NCBI RefSeq assembly: GCF_003122205.1
Contig: NZ_QEYE01000008.1
Span: forward strand, 62,001 to 126,000
Origin: Maritimibacter sp. 55A14
Lineage (GTDB): Bacteria > Pseudomonadota > Alphaproteobacteria > Rhodobacterales > Rhodobacteraceae
Length of the DNA: 64,000 bases
Reading direction: 5' to 3'
Numbering within the stretch: the stretch's first letter is position 1; each line of letters begins with the position of its first letter. The position numbers were made by a program, and so were the translations under genes. The notes beneath the pieces were generated by a model. That model searched no databases and was not told the DNA's origin. It worked only from the letters and a program-made list of their open reading frames with translations. This document shows positions 42,933 through 52,350 of this stretch, piece by piece.

Positions 42933-43372
42933 GCCTGAACCCCGAGGACCGCGCGCGTCGCAGCGCCGAGGCCATGTGGGCGGGCGATGCCGCCTCCAAA
43001 TGGGTCGGCATGACGCTGGAGGCGGTGGGGCCGGGCACCGCGACCACCCGGATGACCGTGGCAGGCCACCACACGAACGGCCACGGCATCTGCCACGGTG
43101 GAGTGATCTTCGCGCTGGCCGACAGCGCCTTCGCCTTCGCCTGCAACAGCTACAACCGCAGCGCCGTTGCGCAGCACAACACGATCAGCTTCATCGCGCC
43201 GGGCAAGCTGGGCGACACGCTGACCGCCACCGCGCGCGAGATCAGCCTGGCCGGTCGCAACGGCATCTACGATGTGACGGTGACCGACGGCACGGGCGCG
43301 ACGATCGCCGAGTTCCGCGGCTGCTCGCGCATCATCAACGGCTCGCATTTCGAGGAGGAGGGCACGCCATGA
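42929..43372 (+). CDS. paaI: hydroxyphenylacetyl-CoA thioesterase PaaI
   Basis: 147 residues. Hotdog thioesterase with GHGICHGGVIFALADSAFAFACNS. In the paa pathway it hydrolyses stalled phenylacetyl-CoA products to recycle CoA. Overlaps paaG and paaK by four bases each. Confidence 0.92.
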   Translation: MSLNPEDRARRSAEAMWAGDAASKWVGMTLEAVGPGTATTRMTVAGHHTNGHGICHGGVIFALADSAFAFACNSYNRSAVAQHNTISFIAPGKLGDTLTATAREISLAGRNGIYDVTVTDGTGATIAEFRGCSRIINGSHFEEEGTP

Positions 43373-44679
43373 AGGACCTCTCGCCCAGGCCGGGCGATCT
43401 GGAGCCGATCGAGACCGCGTCGCGCGACGAGATCGCCGCATTGCAACTCGACCGGCTGAAATGGTCGCTGGCCCATGCCTATGAGAACGTGCCGATGTAC
43501 CGCGACCGCTTCGACGCGGCCGGGGTGCATCCGGACGACGTGACATCGCTGGCCGATCTGGCGAAGTTCCCCTTCACCGTGAAGCAGGATCTGCGCGACC
43601 ATTACCCGTTCGGGCTCTTCGCCGTGCCGCGCGAGCAGATCGTGCGGGTGCATGGCTCCTCCGGCACGACCGGCAAGCCCACGGTAGTGGGCTACACGCA
43701 GAAGGATATCGACAACTGGGCCGAACTGGTGGCGCGCTCGATGCGGGCCTCGGGCACGCGGGCGGGCGACATCGTGCATGTGGCCTATGGCTACGGGCTC
43801 TTCACCGGGGGGCTGGGGGCGCATTACGGGGCCGAGCGCCTGGGCTGCACGGTCATCCCGGTCTCGGGCGGGATGACGCCCCGGCAGGTGATGCTGATCC
43901 GGGACTTCGCGCCCAGCACGATTATGGTCACGCCATCCTACATGCTCAACATCCTCGACGAGTTCCGGCGCGAGGGGATCGACCCGCGCGAGACCTCGCT
44001 TCAGGTCGGCATCTTTGGCGCGGAGCCCTGGACCAACGCCATGCGCGCGGAGGTGGAGCAGGCCTTCGACATGCACGCGGTCGATATCTACGGCCTGTCT
44101 GAGATCATGGGGCCGGGCGTGGCCAATGAATGCGTCGAGACGAAAGATGGCCTGCATATCTGGGAGGATCATTTCTACCCGGAGGTGATCGACCCGGAGA
44201 CGGGCGAGGTGCTGCCCGATGGCGAATTGGGCGAGCTGGTTTTCACCACGCTGACCAAGGAGGGCCTGCCGATGATCCGCTACCGCACGCGCGACCTGAC
44301 GCGTCTCATGCCGGGCACGGCGCGGTCGATGCGGCGGATGGAGAAGATCACCGGGCGCTCCGACGACATGATCATCCTGCGCGGCGTCAACGTCTTTCCC
44401 ACCCAGGTGGAGGAGTTGCTGCTGGCCACCGAGGGGCTGGCGCCGCATTTCCAGATCGAGCTTTTCCGCGTCGGCCGCATGGATGCGATGCGGGTGCATT
44501 GCGAATGCCTGCCGCATTTGGCCGGGGCCGAGGCGCGCGGCGCTGCGGCCAAGCTTCTGGCCAAGAAGATCAAGGATACGGTCGGCATCTCGGCGGAGAT
44601 CAGCGTCGCCGATCCGGGCGGCGTGGCGCGGTCCGAAGGCAAGGCGCAGCGGGTTGTGGACAACCGGCCCAAGGAGTAG
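43369..44679 (+). CDS. paaK: phenylacetate-CoA ligase PaaK
   Basis: 436 residues, strong GAGGAGGAG Shine-Dalgarno. ANL-family motifs HGSSGTTGKPTVVGYTQKDID, FGAEPWTNAMRAEVEQAF, YGLSEIMGPGVANEC, RGVNVFPTQVEELL. Activates phenylacetate to phenylacetyl-CoA, first step of the route and the substrate source for the PaaX and TetR regulators. Followed within six bases by the TetR gene. Confidence 0.95.
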   Translation: MKDLSPRPGDLEPIETASRDEIAALQLDRLKWSLAHAYENVPMYRDRFDAAGVHPDDVTSLADLAKFPFTVKQDLRDHYPFGLFAVPREQIVRVHGSSGTTGKPTVVGYTQKDIDNWAELVARSMRASGTRAGDIVHVAYGYGLFTGGLGAHYGAERLGCTVIPVSGGMTPRQVMLIRDFAPSTIMVTPSYMLNILDEFRREGIDPRETSLQVGIFGAEPWTNAMRAEVEQAFDMHAVDIYGLSEIMGPGVANECVETKDGLHIWEDHFYPEVIDPETGEVLPDGELGELVFTTLTKEGLPMIRYRTRDLTRLMPGTARSMRRMEKITGRSDDMIILRGVNVFPTQVEELLLATEGLAPHFQIELFRVGRMDAMRVHCECLPHLAGAEARGAAAKLLAKKIKDTVGISAEISVADPGGVARSEGKAQRVVDNRPKE

Positions 44680-44684
44680 GCCCC

Positions 44685-45281
44685 GTGGCGCGCACCATTG
44701 CAAAGGACCATGACGCCAAGCGCGACCGCATCCTGGCGACCGCCGCGCGGGTCTTCGCCGAGACCGGTTTCGACCGCGCCTCGATGAGCCAACTCGCGCG
44801 CGAATGCGGCATCTCCAAGGCCAATATCTATCACTATTACGACAGCAAGGACGCGCTGCTCTACGACATCCTCGACAGCTACCTGTCGGACCTCCGGGAT
44901 CGGATCGCGGCGATCGACGGTACTGGCATGACTCCCGAGGATCACCTGCGCGCGGTGGTGCTGGAGGTGCTCATGGCCTATCGCGGTGCCGATGACGAAC
45001 ACCGGGTGCAGATCGGCGGCATGGCCGCGCTGCCGTCGGAGCAGCAGAAAGTCCTGCGCGACTACCAGAAGGATCTGGTGGCGCAGGTCGCGACGATTGT
45101 TCAGGCCCTGGCGCCCGATGTCTTCGGCAGCGACAAGGCCAAGCTGCGCGCCGCGACCATGTCGCTTTTCGGAATGCTCAACTGGTTCTACATGTGGAAC
45201 CACGACGACAGCGACGCCGCGCGCGAAGCCTATGCGGCGCTGGTCTCGAACCTGATGCTGAAAGGCGTGCGGGGCCTTTGA
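44685..45281 (+). CDS. TetR-family regulator of the paa cluster (PaaR-like)
   Basis: 198 residues, GTG start. HTH IAKDHDAKRDRILATAARVFAETGFDRASMSQLARECGISKANIYHYYDSKDALLYDIL. C-terminal ligand domain with MLNWFYMWNHDD. Just behind paaK, so probably the phenylacetyl-CoA-sensing repressor known as PaaR in beta-proteobacteria. Target: the 42083-42099 site (inferred). Confidence 0.85.
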   Translation: MARTIAKDHDAKRDRILATAARVFAETGFDRASMSQLARECGISKANIYHYYDSKDALLYDILDSYLSDLRDRIAAIDGTGMTPEDHLRAVVLEVLMAYRGADDEHRVQIGGMAALPSEQQKVLRDYQKDLVAQVATIVQALAPDVFGSDKAKLRAATMSLFGMLNWFYMWNHDDSDAAREAYAALVSNLMLKGVRGL

Positions 45282-45350
45282 CCGGGCATGGGGCTGGAAC
45301 TGCGCCGGGTCCCCGCGTATGACTGGCGGGGGTCAGCATCGGGATCGCGC

Positions 45351-46010
45351 ATGACGAACACGAAATCCACCGGCCCCCGGCCGGAGAAACCTGCCTTCGC
45401 CCAGGATCCGCACCGCGTCCGTGATCTGTCCGAGCGCAACCTGGAGGCCGCCATCGGGCGCGAGGTGCGCGCCTCCCGACGTCAGCACGGCATGACGGTG
45501 GCCGATCTGGCGGCTGTTACTGGGCTCTCGACGGGGATGCTCTCGAAGATCGAGAACGGCGTCACCTCGCCCTCGCTGACCACCCTGCAACTGCTCGCCC
45601 ATGCGCTAAGCATTCCGATCACCGCCTTCTTCCGCCGCTTTGAGGAACGCCGCGAGGCGGTGCATGTGAAGGCCGGCGAGGCGGTGGAGATCGAGCGCGC
45701 GGGCACCCGAGCAGGCCATCAGTACAACCTTCTGGGCCATATCGGCGGCAACTCCTCCGGTGTGACGGTGGAGCCCTATCTGATCACGCTCAACGAGGCG
45801 TCGGACGTGTTTCCCACCTTCCAGCATGACGGGCTGGAACTGCTCTACATGCTGGAAGGTGTCGTGGATTACCGCCACGGCGACCGCCATTACCGGCTGG
45901 AGCCGGGCGACAGTCTCTTTTTCGACGCCGATGCGCCGCACGGGCCGGACGGGTTGGTGAAGCTGCCCGCGCGTTACCTGTCGGTGATCTGCTACCCGCA
46001 GGGAGGCTGA
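45351..46010 (+). CDS. XRE-cupin transcriptional regulator
   Basis: 219 residues from the ATG at 45351; ATG 45288 in frame is an alternative. XRE helix-turn-helix (VRASRRQHGMTVADLAAVTGLSTGMLSKIENGVTSPSLTTLQLLAHAL) and a C-terminal cupin (FQHDGLELLYMLEGVVDYRHGDRHYRLEPGDSLFFDADAPHGP). This type of regulator sits ahead of glxBCD-glnT (mgs/gmaS) operons in Rhodobacterales and Rhizobiales. It likely senses a small metabolite of methylamine or amino acid metabolism. Confidence 0.88.
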   Translation: MTNTKSTGPRPEKPAFAQDPHRVRDLSERNLEAAIGREVRASRRQHGMTVADLAAVTGLSTGMLSKIENGVTSPSLTTLQLLAHALSIPITAFFRRFEERREAVHVKAGEAVEIERAGTRAGHQYNLLGHIGGNSSGVTVEPYLITLNEASDVFPTFQHDGLELLYMLEGVVDYRHGDRHYRLEPGDSLFFDADAPHGPDGLVKLPARYLSVICYPQGG

Positions 46011-46080
46011 GCGCCGGTCGTCGGGCGCCGCCGTGCGCCTGACCGTTTGATGCTTTTCGTGAATAAAATATTCCTGCCAG

Positions 46081-46108
46081 TTGATTTTACCTGCGCCTGT
46101 GATAGGCT
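46081..46108 (+). promoter_or_regulatory. putative promoter of the mgs/gmaS operon
   Basis: TTGATT (46081-46086) and TAGGCT (46103-46108) with 16-base spacing, upstream of a TAAGGAG Shine-Dalgarno (46124-46130) and ATG 46140. A small palindrome GAATA-AAA-TATTC precedes it around 46061-46073 and may be the XRE operator. Confidence 0.35.
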
Positions 46109-46139
46109 CGCGCCCGCATGACTTAAGGAGTAGCGACTC

Positions 46140-47036
46140 ATGTGCGGCATTGTGGGACTGTTCTTGAAGGATCGCGCGCTGGAGCCCCGCCTCGGCGCGC
46201 TCCTGACCGAGATGCTGGTTACGATGACCGACCGCGGACCCGACAGCGCAGGCATCGCGGTCTATCGCGGCGCGGAGCCGGGGAAATGGCTGTTGACCGT
46301 TCAATCCGCGGCGCCGGATCGGGACTTCGCGGGGCTCGCCGACGATCTGGGCGCGGCGCTGGGTGCGGCGGTCACGCTGCGCGAGAAGGACACCCATGCG
46401 GTGATCGAACTGCCCGCCGGGAAGGCCGATGCGGCGCGCACCGCGCTCAAGGAACTACGCCCCGACCTTCGCATCATGGGCTCCGGCGAGAGCATCGAGA
46501 TCTACAAGGAGGTGGGCCTGCCCGGCGATGTCGCCGCGCGGTTCGACCTCGCCTCGATGTCGGGCAGCCACGGTATCGGGCACACCCGCATGGCTACCGA
46601 ATCCGCGGTCACCACGCTGGGCGCGCATCCCTTCTCCACCGGGCCGGACCAATGCCTGGTGCATAACGGCTCGCTGTCGAACCACAACAGCCTGCGGCGC
46701 AAGCTGGTGCAGGCCGGCAAGAGCTTCGAGACCGAGAACGACACCGAGGTGGCGGCCGCCTATCTGAGCTGGAAGATGGAACAAGGCTCGGATCTGGGCG
46801 AGGCGCTGGAGGCGAGCCTTCAGGACCTCGACGGGTTCTATACATTCGTTGTGGGCACGCGGGACGGTTTCGGCGTGCTGCGCGACCCCATCGCCTGCAA
46901 GCCCGCCGTCATGGCCGAGACCGATCAGTATGTCGCCTTCGGCTCGGAGTACCGGGCCATGGTGAACCTGCCCGGCATCGAGACCGCGCGCGTCTGGGAA
47001 CCCGAACCCTCCACCGTCTATTTCTGGAAGCACTGA
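46140..47036 (+). CDS. glxB: class II glutamine amidotransferase (GlxB / MgsA-like)
   Basis: 298 residues. Starts MCGIVGLF with N-terminal nucleophile Cys2 after Met removal; motifs DRGPDSAGIAVYRG, GHTRMATESAVTTLGAHPFS, HNGSLSNH. Single-domain amidotransferase matching GlxB/MgsA, the glutaminase-like subunit of the N-methylglutamate synthase complex. Heads the MgsABC-GmaS set. Confidence 0.9.
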   Translation: MCGIVGLFLKDRALEPRLGALLTEMLVTMTDRGPDSAGIAVYRGAEPGKWLLTVQSAAPDRDFAGLADDLGAALGAAVTLREKDTHAVIELPAGKADAARTALKELRPDLRIMGSGESIEIYKEVGLPGDVAARFDLASMSGSHGIGHTRMATESAVTTLGAHPFSTGPDQCLVHNGSLSNHNSLRRKLVQAGKSFETENDTEVAAAYLSWKMEQGSDLGEALEASLQDLDGFYTFVVGTRDGFGVLRDPIACKPAVMAETDQYVAFGSEYRAMVNLPGIETARVWEPEPSTVYFWKH

Positions 47037-47038
47037 CG

Positions 47039-47722
47039 ATGCAGACATTCGATCTCGAAGCCGAAGGGCTGCGGGCGCTCAACGCCTCGCTCCATGCCCT
47101 GAAGGGCGATACCAACACCACCGCCTGGGAAATCATCAACCCGCGCGGCAGCCATGCCATCGCGGTGGGCGTCGATGCGCCGCTCGACATCACCGTGCGC
47201 GGCTCCACCGGCTATTACTGCGCTGGAATGAACAAGCTTGCGACGATCCGCGTGGCGGGCAATGCCGGACCCGGCGTGGCCGAGAACATGATGTCGGGCA
47301 CCGTGATCATCGACGGCGACGCCAGCCAGTATGCCGGGGCCACCGGGCGGGGCGGCACGCTGGTCATCAAGGGCAACGCGGCGTCGCGCTGCGGCATCTC
47401 GATGAAGGGCATCGACATCGTCGTGCACGGCAATGTCGGGCATATGTCGGCCTTCATGGCGCAGTCCGGCAATCTGGTGGTCTGCGGCGACGCGGGCGAG
47501 GCGCTGGGCGACAGTCTCTACGAGGCGCGGCTTTTCGTGCGCGGCTCGGTCAAGAGCCTGGGCGCCGACTGCATCGAGAAGGAGATGCGCCCGGAACATG
47601 TCGAGCTGTTGCGCGATCTGCTGGTGCGCGGCGATTGCGACGCCGACCCGTCGGAGTTCCGCCGCTACGGCTCGGCCCGGAAGCTCTACAATTTCGACAT
47701 CGACAACGCGTCGGCCTATTGA
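47039..47722 (+). CDS. glxC: GltS C-terminal-domain-like protein (GlxC / MgsB-like)
   Basis: 227 residues. Repetitive beta-helix of the GXGXG type as in the C-terminal domain of large-subunit glutamate synthase (GSTGYYCAGMN, GDASQYAGATGRGGTLVIKGNAASRCGISMKGIDIVVHGNVGHMSA compressed). Corresponds to MgsB. Two bases after the amidotransferase gene. Confidence 0.9.
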   Translation: MQTFDLEAEGLRALNASLHALKGDTNTTAWEIINPRGSHAIAVGVDAPLDITVRGSTGYYCAGMNKLATIRVAGNAGPGVAENMMSGTVIIDGDASQYAGATGRGGTLVIKGNAASRCGISMKGIDIVVHGNVGHMSAFMAQSGNLVVCGDAGEALGDSLYEARLFVRGSVKSLGADCIEKEMRPEHVELLRDLLVRGDCDADPSEFRRYGSARKLYNFDIDNASAY

Positions 47723-47733
47723 GGGGCAAGGAC

Positions 47734-49071
47734 ATGAACGACCATTCGCCCAAGATCCCGCAAACCCTGCCGCGCCAGTCGGCGACCTTCACCAACGAGA
47801 TCAACTCGGAGATAAGGCGCGCCGCGGCGACCGGCATCTACGATATCCGCGGCGGCGGCGCCAAGCGGCGGGTGCCGCATTTCGACGACCTGCTCTTTCT
47901 CGGCGCGTCGGTCAGCCGCTACCCGCTGGAAGGCTATCGCGAGAAATGCACGACCAACGTCACGCTGGGCACCCGCTTCGCCAAGAAGCCCATCGAACTG
48001 GCGATCCCCGTGACCATCGCGGGGATGAGCTTCGGCGCGCTCTCGGGCGCCGCGAAGGAGGCGCTGGGGCGCGGCGCGACCTTGGCCGGCACCTCGACGA
48101 CGACCGGCGACGGTGGCATGACCGAGGAAGAGCGTGGCCATTCCAAGACGCTGGTCTATCAGGTTCTGCCGTCGCGCTACGGCATGAACCCCGACGACCT
48201 GCGCCGCGCCGACGCGATCGAGGTGGTCGTGGGGCAGGGCGCCAAGCCCGGCGGCGGCGGGATGCTGCTGGGCCAGAAGATCACCGACCGCGTGGCCGAA
48301 ATGCGCACCCTGCCCAAGGGGATCGACCAGCGTTCCGCCTGCCGCCACCCGGACTGGACCGGGCCGGACGATCTGGAGATCAAGATCCTGGAACTGCGCG
48401 AGATCACCGGCTGGGAGAAGCCGATCTACGTGAAGATCGGCGGCACGCGGCCCTATTACGACACCACGCTGGCGGTGAAGGCGGGCGCGGATGTCGTGGT
48501 GCTCGACGGGATGCAGGGCGGCACGGCGGCCACGCAGGATGTCTTCATAGAACATGTCGGCATTCCGACGCTGGCCTGTATCCGGCCGGCGGTGCAGGCG
48601 CTTCAGGACATGGGGCTTCACCGCGAGGTGCAACTCATCGTCTCGGGCGGCATCCGCACCGGGGCCGACGTGGCCAAGGCGATGGCGCTGGGCGCGGACG
48701 CCGTGGCCATCGGCACCGCGGCGATGGTGGCACTTGGCGACAACGACCCGCATTGGGAGGCAGAGTACCAGAAGCTCGGCACGACCGCCGGTGCCTATGA
48801 CGACTGGCACGAGGGCCGCGACCCGGCGGGCATCACCACGCAGGATCCGGACTTGGCCGCCCGGCTCGACCCGATTGCCGCGGGGCGCCGCTTGCGCAAT
48901 TATCTCTCCGTGCTGACGCTGGAGGCCCAGACCATTGCCCGCGCCTGCGGCCATAACAGCCTGCACAACCTGGAGCCGGAAGACCTCTGCGCGCTGACCG
49001 TGGAGGCCGCGGCGATGGCCCGCCTGCCGCTGGCCGGAACCAACTGGATCCCCGGCGCCGGCGGGTACTGA
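47734..49071 (+). CDS. glxD: glutamate synthase family FMN protein (GlxD / MgsC-like)
   Basis: 445 residues from the ATG at 47734. FMN-binding TIM barrel of glutamate synthase: AGMSFGALSGAAKEALGRGATLAGTSTTTGDGGM, RYGMNPDDLRRADAIEVVVGQGAKPGGGGMLLG, VYVKIGGTRPYYDT, VSGGIRTGADVAKAMALGADAVAIGT. The synthase subunit that joins ammonia/methylamine to 2-oxoglutarate-like substrates in MgsABC. Confidence 0.92.
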   Translation: MNDHSPKIPQTLPRQSATFTNEINSEIRRAAATGIYDIRGGGAKRRVPHFDDLLFLGASVSRYPLEGYREKCTTNVTLGTRFAKKPIELAIPVTIAGMSFGALSGAAKEALGRGATLAGTSTTTGDGGMTEEERGHSKTLVYQVLPSRYGMNPDDLRRADAIEVVVGQGAKPGGGGMLLGQKITDRVAEMRTLPKGIDQRSACRHPDWTGPDDLEIKILELREITGWEKPIYVKIGGTRPYYDTTLAVKAGADVVVLDGMQGGTAATQDVFIEHVGIPTLACIRPAVQALQDMGLHREVQLIVSGGIRTGADVAKAMALGADAVAIGTAAMVALGDNDPHWEAEYQKLGTTAGAYDDWHEGRDPAGITTQDPDLAARLDPIAAGRRLRNYLSVLTLEAQTIARACGHNSLHNLEPEDLCALTVEAAAMARLPLAGTNWIPGAGGY

Positions 49072-49133
49072 AAGAATTGGCCCCCGGCGAAGACCGGGGG
49101 CGCAGGAACGAAACCAACAGGGAAAACGAGAAC

Positions 49134-50465
49134 ATGGCAAAAGACCTCGCCGCATTCGCCGCAGAGACCGGCGTCAAGTATTTCATGATTTCCTTCACCG
49201 ACCTTTTCGGCGGGCAGCGCGCCAAGCTGGTCCCTGCGCAGGCCATCGCCGACATGCAGGCCGATGGTGCTGGCTTTGCCGGCTTCGCGACGTGGCTCGA
49301 CATGACGCCGGCGCATCCCGACATGCTGGCGCTGCCCGATCCGGATTCGGTCATCCAGTTGCCGTGGAAGCCCGAAGTGGCCTGGGTGGCCGCCAACCCG
49401 ATGATGGAGGGCGAGGACGTGGCGCAGGCCCCGCGCAACGTATTGCGCCGCCTGATCGCCGAAGCCGCGGCCGAAGGGATGCACATGAAATCGGGCGTGG
49501 AAGCGGAGTATTTCCTGCTCACCCCGGACGGCTCGGCGCTGAGCGACGAACTCGATACGGCCGAGAAACCCTGTTACGACCAGCAGGCGGTGATGCGCCG
49601 CTACGACGTGGTGCGCGAGATCTGCGACTACATGCTGGAGCTCGGCTGGGGCCCCTACCAGAACGACCACGAGGACGCCAACGGCCAGTTCGAGATGAAC
49701 TGGGAATTCGACGACGCGCTGGTGACGGCGGACCGGCATTCCTTCTTCAAGTTCATGACCAAGTCGATCGCCGAAAAGCACGGCCTGCGCGCGACCTTCA
49801 TGCCCAAGCCCGTCGAAGGGCTGACGGGCAACGGCGCGCATGTGCATATCTCGGTCTGGGACGCGCCGGGCGACAAGGCGAAGACCAATGTCTTCGCGAC
49901 GAAGAAAGGCACCGGCCCGACAGGCGAGTTGGGGCTTTCCGAACAGGGCGCACATTTCCTGGGCGGCATCATGAAACACGCCTCGGCGCTGGCCGCGATC
50001 ACCAATCCGACGGTCAATTCCTACAAGCGGATCAACGCGCCGCGCACCACATCGGGGGCCACATGGGCGCCCAACACGGTGACATGGACCGGCAACAACC
50101 GCACCCATATGGTGCGCGTGCCGGGGCCGGGCCGCTTCGAGTTGCGCCTGCCGGACGGGGCGGCCAACCCCTATCTGCTGCAGGCGGTCATCATCGCGGC
50201 GGGCCTCAGCGGCATCCGGCACAAGGCCGATCCCGGCAAGCGCTGGGATATCGACATGTATGCCGAGGGCCACAAGGTGCGCGGCGCGCCGAAACTGCCG
50301 CTCAACATGCTCGACGCGCTGCGCGCCTATGACAAGGACAAGGAGCTGAAGGCGATGATGGGCGCGGAGTTCTCTGCCGCCTTCACCAAGCTCAAGCACC
50401 GCGAGTGGAATTCCTTCGTGTCGCATTTCTCCAAATGGGAGAAGGAGAACACGCTGGATATCTAG
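49134..50465 (+). CDS. glnT: type III glutamine synthetase-like / gamma-glutamylmethylamide synthetase
   Basis: 443 residues. GS fold with ADGAGFAGFATWLDM, MKSGVEAEYFLLTPDG, GQFEMNWEFDDALVTADRHSFFKFMTKSIAEKHG, FMPKPVEGLTGNGAHVHISVWD, and RINAPRTTSGATWAPNTVTW. Next to glxBCD this type is usually GmaS, which makes gamma-glutamylmethylamide from methylamine and glutamate, though ordinary GlnT cannot be excluded from sequence. Ends the operon; no mgd (N-methylglutamate dehydrogenase) genes follow. Confidence 0.88.
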   Translation: MAKDLAAFAAETGVKYFMISFTDLFGGQRAKLVPAQAIADMQADGAGFAGFATWLDMTPAHPDMLALPDPDSVIQLPWKPEVAWVAANPMMEGEDVAQAPRNVLRRLIAEAAAEGMHMKSGVEAEYFLLTPDGSALSDELDTAEKPCYDQQAVMRRYDVVREICDYMLELGWGPYQNDHEDANGQFEMNWEFDDALVTADRHSFFKFMTKSIAEKHGLRATFMPKPVEGLTGNGAHVHISVWDAPGDKAKTNVFATKKGTGPTGELGLSEQGAHFLGGIMKHASALAAITNPTVNSYKRINAPRTTSGATWAPNTVTWTGNNRTHMVRVPGPGRFELRLPDGAANPYLLQAVIIAAGLSGIRHKADPGKRWDIDMYAEGHKVRGAPKLPLNMLDALRAYDKDKELKAMMGAEFSAAFTKLKHREWNSFVSHFSKWEKENTLDI

Positions 50466-50497
50466 TTTCCCGACCCCAAGCCGACCGCGCGCCTCCG

Positions 50498-51259
50498 TCA
50501 GCCCGGCGCGCGCAGGCCCATCTCGGCGAGCAGGGCGGCTGTGTCCGCCCGCCAGTCGGCCAGCAGTTCGGCGTTGGAGCGGTGGCGCAGACCGAAGTCG
50601 CGCTGCTGGTCCAGCCGGGTGCTGTCGGCGGCGCCGAAACTGGCGGCCACGCGCGGCCACCAGTAATCCACCGAGGCCTGCGCGGCCTCAAGCGCGCCGT
50701 CCTCCAGCAGCTTGCGCAACCCTTCCTCGCCCAGTTCAGCGTGGCGCGTCTCCACCGGCAGGATGGCGCGGAACGCCTCGGCCAGCGGCTGGTAGGAGAC
50801 GCGCGAGAACTCGGCCAGTTGCACGGTGACCGCGCGGCCCATCAGCACGTTCATCACCACCGCGTCCAGCCAGCCTTCCAGCGGGTAGTGGAAGACCGAG
50901 AGCCGCATGTCCCCGCCGCTTCGCGTCGGGCCGATATCGGCATCGCGCGCCAGCCGCGCGGTCCAGGGCTGGTGGGTGGCGTATTTCGCGGTGTCGGCGC
51001 CGAATTCGGCCATCACCGCCAGCACGCGGCCCGCATGATCGGCCTTTTCGAGAACGATCCGCGCGGCGGCGATACGCTCGGCGATGCCGGGGGCCTCGTT
51101 GATGATGTCGGCGAAGCCGGCGGAACCGGCCATCTCGCTGTCCACGAAGGTCGCCATCAGGCGCATCAGCTCGGCGCGATAGCGCGGCGGCACGTTTTCG
51201 GGATTGGACAGGACCCCGCCCCGGGCGAGGTAGTCCGCGATGCTCATCGTGTCGGCCAT
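50498..51259 (-). CDS. additional PaaA/PaaC-family ferritin-like protein
   Basis: 253 residues from ATG 51259, supported by GAGGGGG upstream; ATG 51280 is alternative. Phenylacetic acid catabolic family (PF05138-like) with ferritin-type iron motif ETRHAEL and FVDSEMAGSAGFADII. Only one ExxH is clear, while active PaaA subunits have two. At the distal end of paaABCDE; may be a structural or regulatory diiron subunit or act on another CoA substrate. Confidence 0.75.
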   Translation of the reverse strand: MADTMSIADYLARGGVLSNPENVPPRYRAELMRLMATFVDSEMAGSAGFADIINEAPGIAERIAAARIVLEKADHAGRVLAVMAEFGADTAKYATHQPWTARLARDADIGPTRSGGDMRLSVFHYPLEGWLDAVVMNVLMGRAVTVQLAEFSRVSYQPLAEAFRAILPVETRHAELGEEGLRKLLEDGALEAAQASVDYWWPRVAASFGAADSTRLDQQRDFGLRHRSNAELLADWRADTAALLAEMGLRAPG

Positions 51260-51269
51260 GGCGTCCCCC

Positions 51270-52340
51270 TCACTGGTCATAATCGACCACCAGCCTGTCG
51301 CTCAGCGGGTAGCACTGGCAAGTCAGCACGTAGCCCCGCTCGACCTCGTAATCCTCCAGCGCGTGGTTGGCGATCATCTCCACTTCGCCTTCCAGAACCC
51401 GCGCGCGGCAGGTCGAGCAGACCCCGGCCTTGCAGGCGAAGGGCGCATCCATGTCCGCCGCGATCGCGGCTTCCAGCACGCTCTGGCCGTCCTTGGGCAT
51501 GGTGAAGTTCTGCACCGCGCCGTCGAGCGTGATGGTCGCCGCGCAGGTGTTTCCCTGGCTCTGCGCTGCGGCGGAGACGGCTCTGCGTTTCAGCCGCCCC
51601 GGCTGGGCGCTGGCGAAAAGCTCGAACTTGATCTGCGCGTCGCTCATGCCGTGCTCGCGCAGCGCCTGCGCTATGCCCAGCATCATCGGCTCGGGTCCGC
51701 AGATGAAGGCCATGTCGGCGCCTTCCACGTCGATCCAGAGCCGGAAGAGCTGCGCGCATTTCGCGGCATCCACGCGGCCGGTGAAAAGGTCGATCTCCTC
51801 GCCCCCGGCCTCCAGAATATGGATCACGTTGAGCCGGCCCAGATAGCTGTTCTTGAGATCCTCCAGTTCCTCACGGAACATGATCGTGTTCACCGCACGG
51901 TTGGCATAGACCAGCGTGAAGCGCGATTTCGGCTCCCGCGCCAGCACGCTTCGCACGATCGACAGCACCGGCGTGATGCCGGAGCCGCCGGCGAAGCCCA
52001 GGTAGTGCCGCGCCGCATCGGGCGCCAGCGCGGTGTGGAAATTGCCCATCGGGGCCATCGCCTCCAGCCGGTCGCCGGGCTGAAGCGCCTCGTTGGCCCA
52101 GGTCGAGAAGGCGCCGCCCTCCACCCGCTTGATGCCGACTTGCAGCAGCCCGTCATCGAGCCCCGCACAGATCGAGTAGCTGCGCCGCAGCTCCTCGCCG
52201 TCGAAATCGTGGCGGAAGGTCAGGTACTGGCCGGGCAGGAAGGCGAAGGCCGCCGGGTCGTCGGGTTCAAGCGTGACCACCACGGCGTCGCGGATGGTCT
52301 TCTGGACATCGGTCACGGTCAGGGGGTGGAAGCGGGCCAT
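51270..52340 (-). CDS. paaE: phenylacetyl-CoA epoxidase reductase PaaE
   Basis: 356 residues. FAD domain with RRSYSICAGLDDG, NAD domain GGSGITPVLSIVRSV, and C-terminal plant-type 2Fe-2S centre CKAGVCSTCRARV with a fourth Cys near CQCYP. Passes NADPH electrons to the PaaA diiron site. Start chosen at the MARFHPLTV methionine, 10 bases from paaD stop. Confidence 0.95.
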   Translation of the reverse strand: MARFHPLTVTDVQKTIRDAVVVTLEPDDPAAFAFLPGQYLTFRHDFDGEELRRSYSICAGLDDGLLQVGIKRVEGGAFSTWANEALQPGDRLEAMAPMGNFHTALAPDAARHYLGFAGGSGITPVLSIVRSVLAREPKSRFTLVYANRAVNTIMFREELEDLKNSYLGRLNVIHILEAGGEEIDLFTGRVDAAKCAQLFRLWIDVEGADMAFICGPEPMMLGIAQALREHGMSDAQIKFELFASAQPGRLKRRAVSAAAQSQGNTCAATITLDGAVQNFTMPKDGQSVLEAAIAADMDAPFACKAGVCSTCRARVLEGEVEMIANHALEDYEVERGYVLTCQCYPLSDRLVVDYDQ

Positions 52341-52350
52341 GCGCCTCTCC

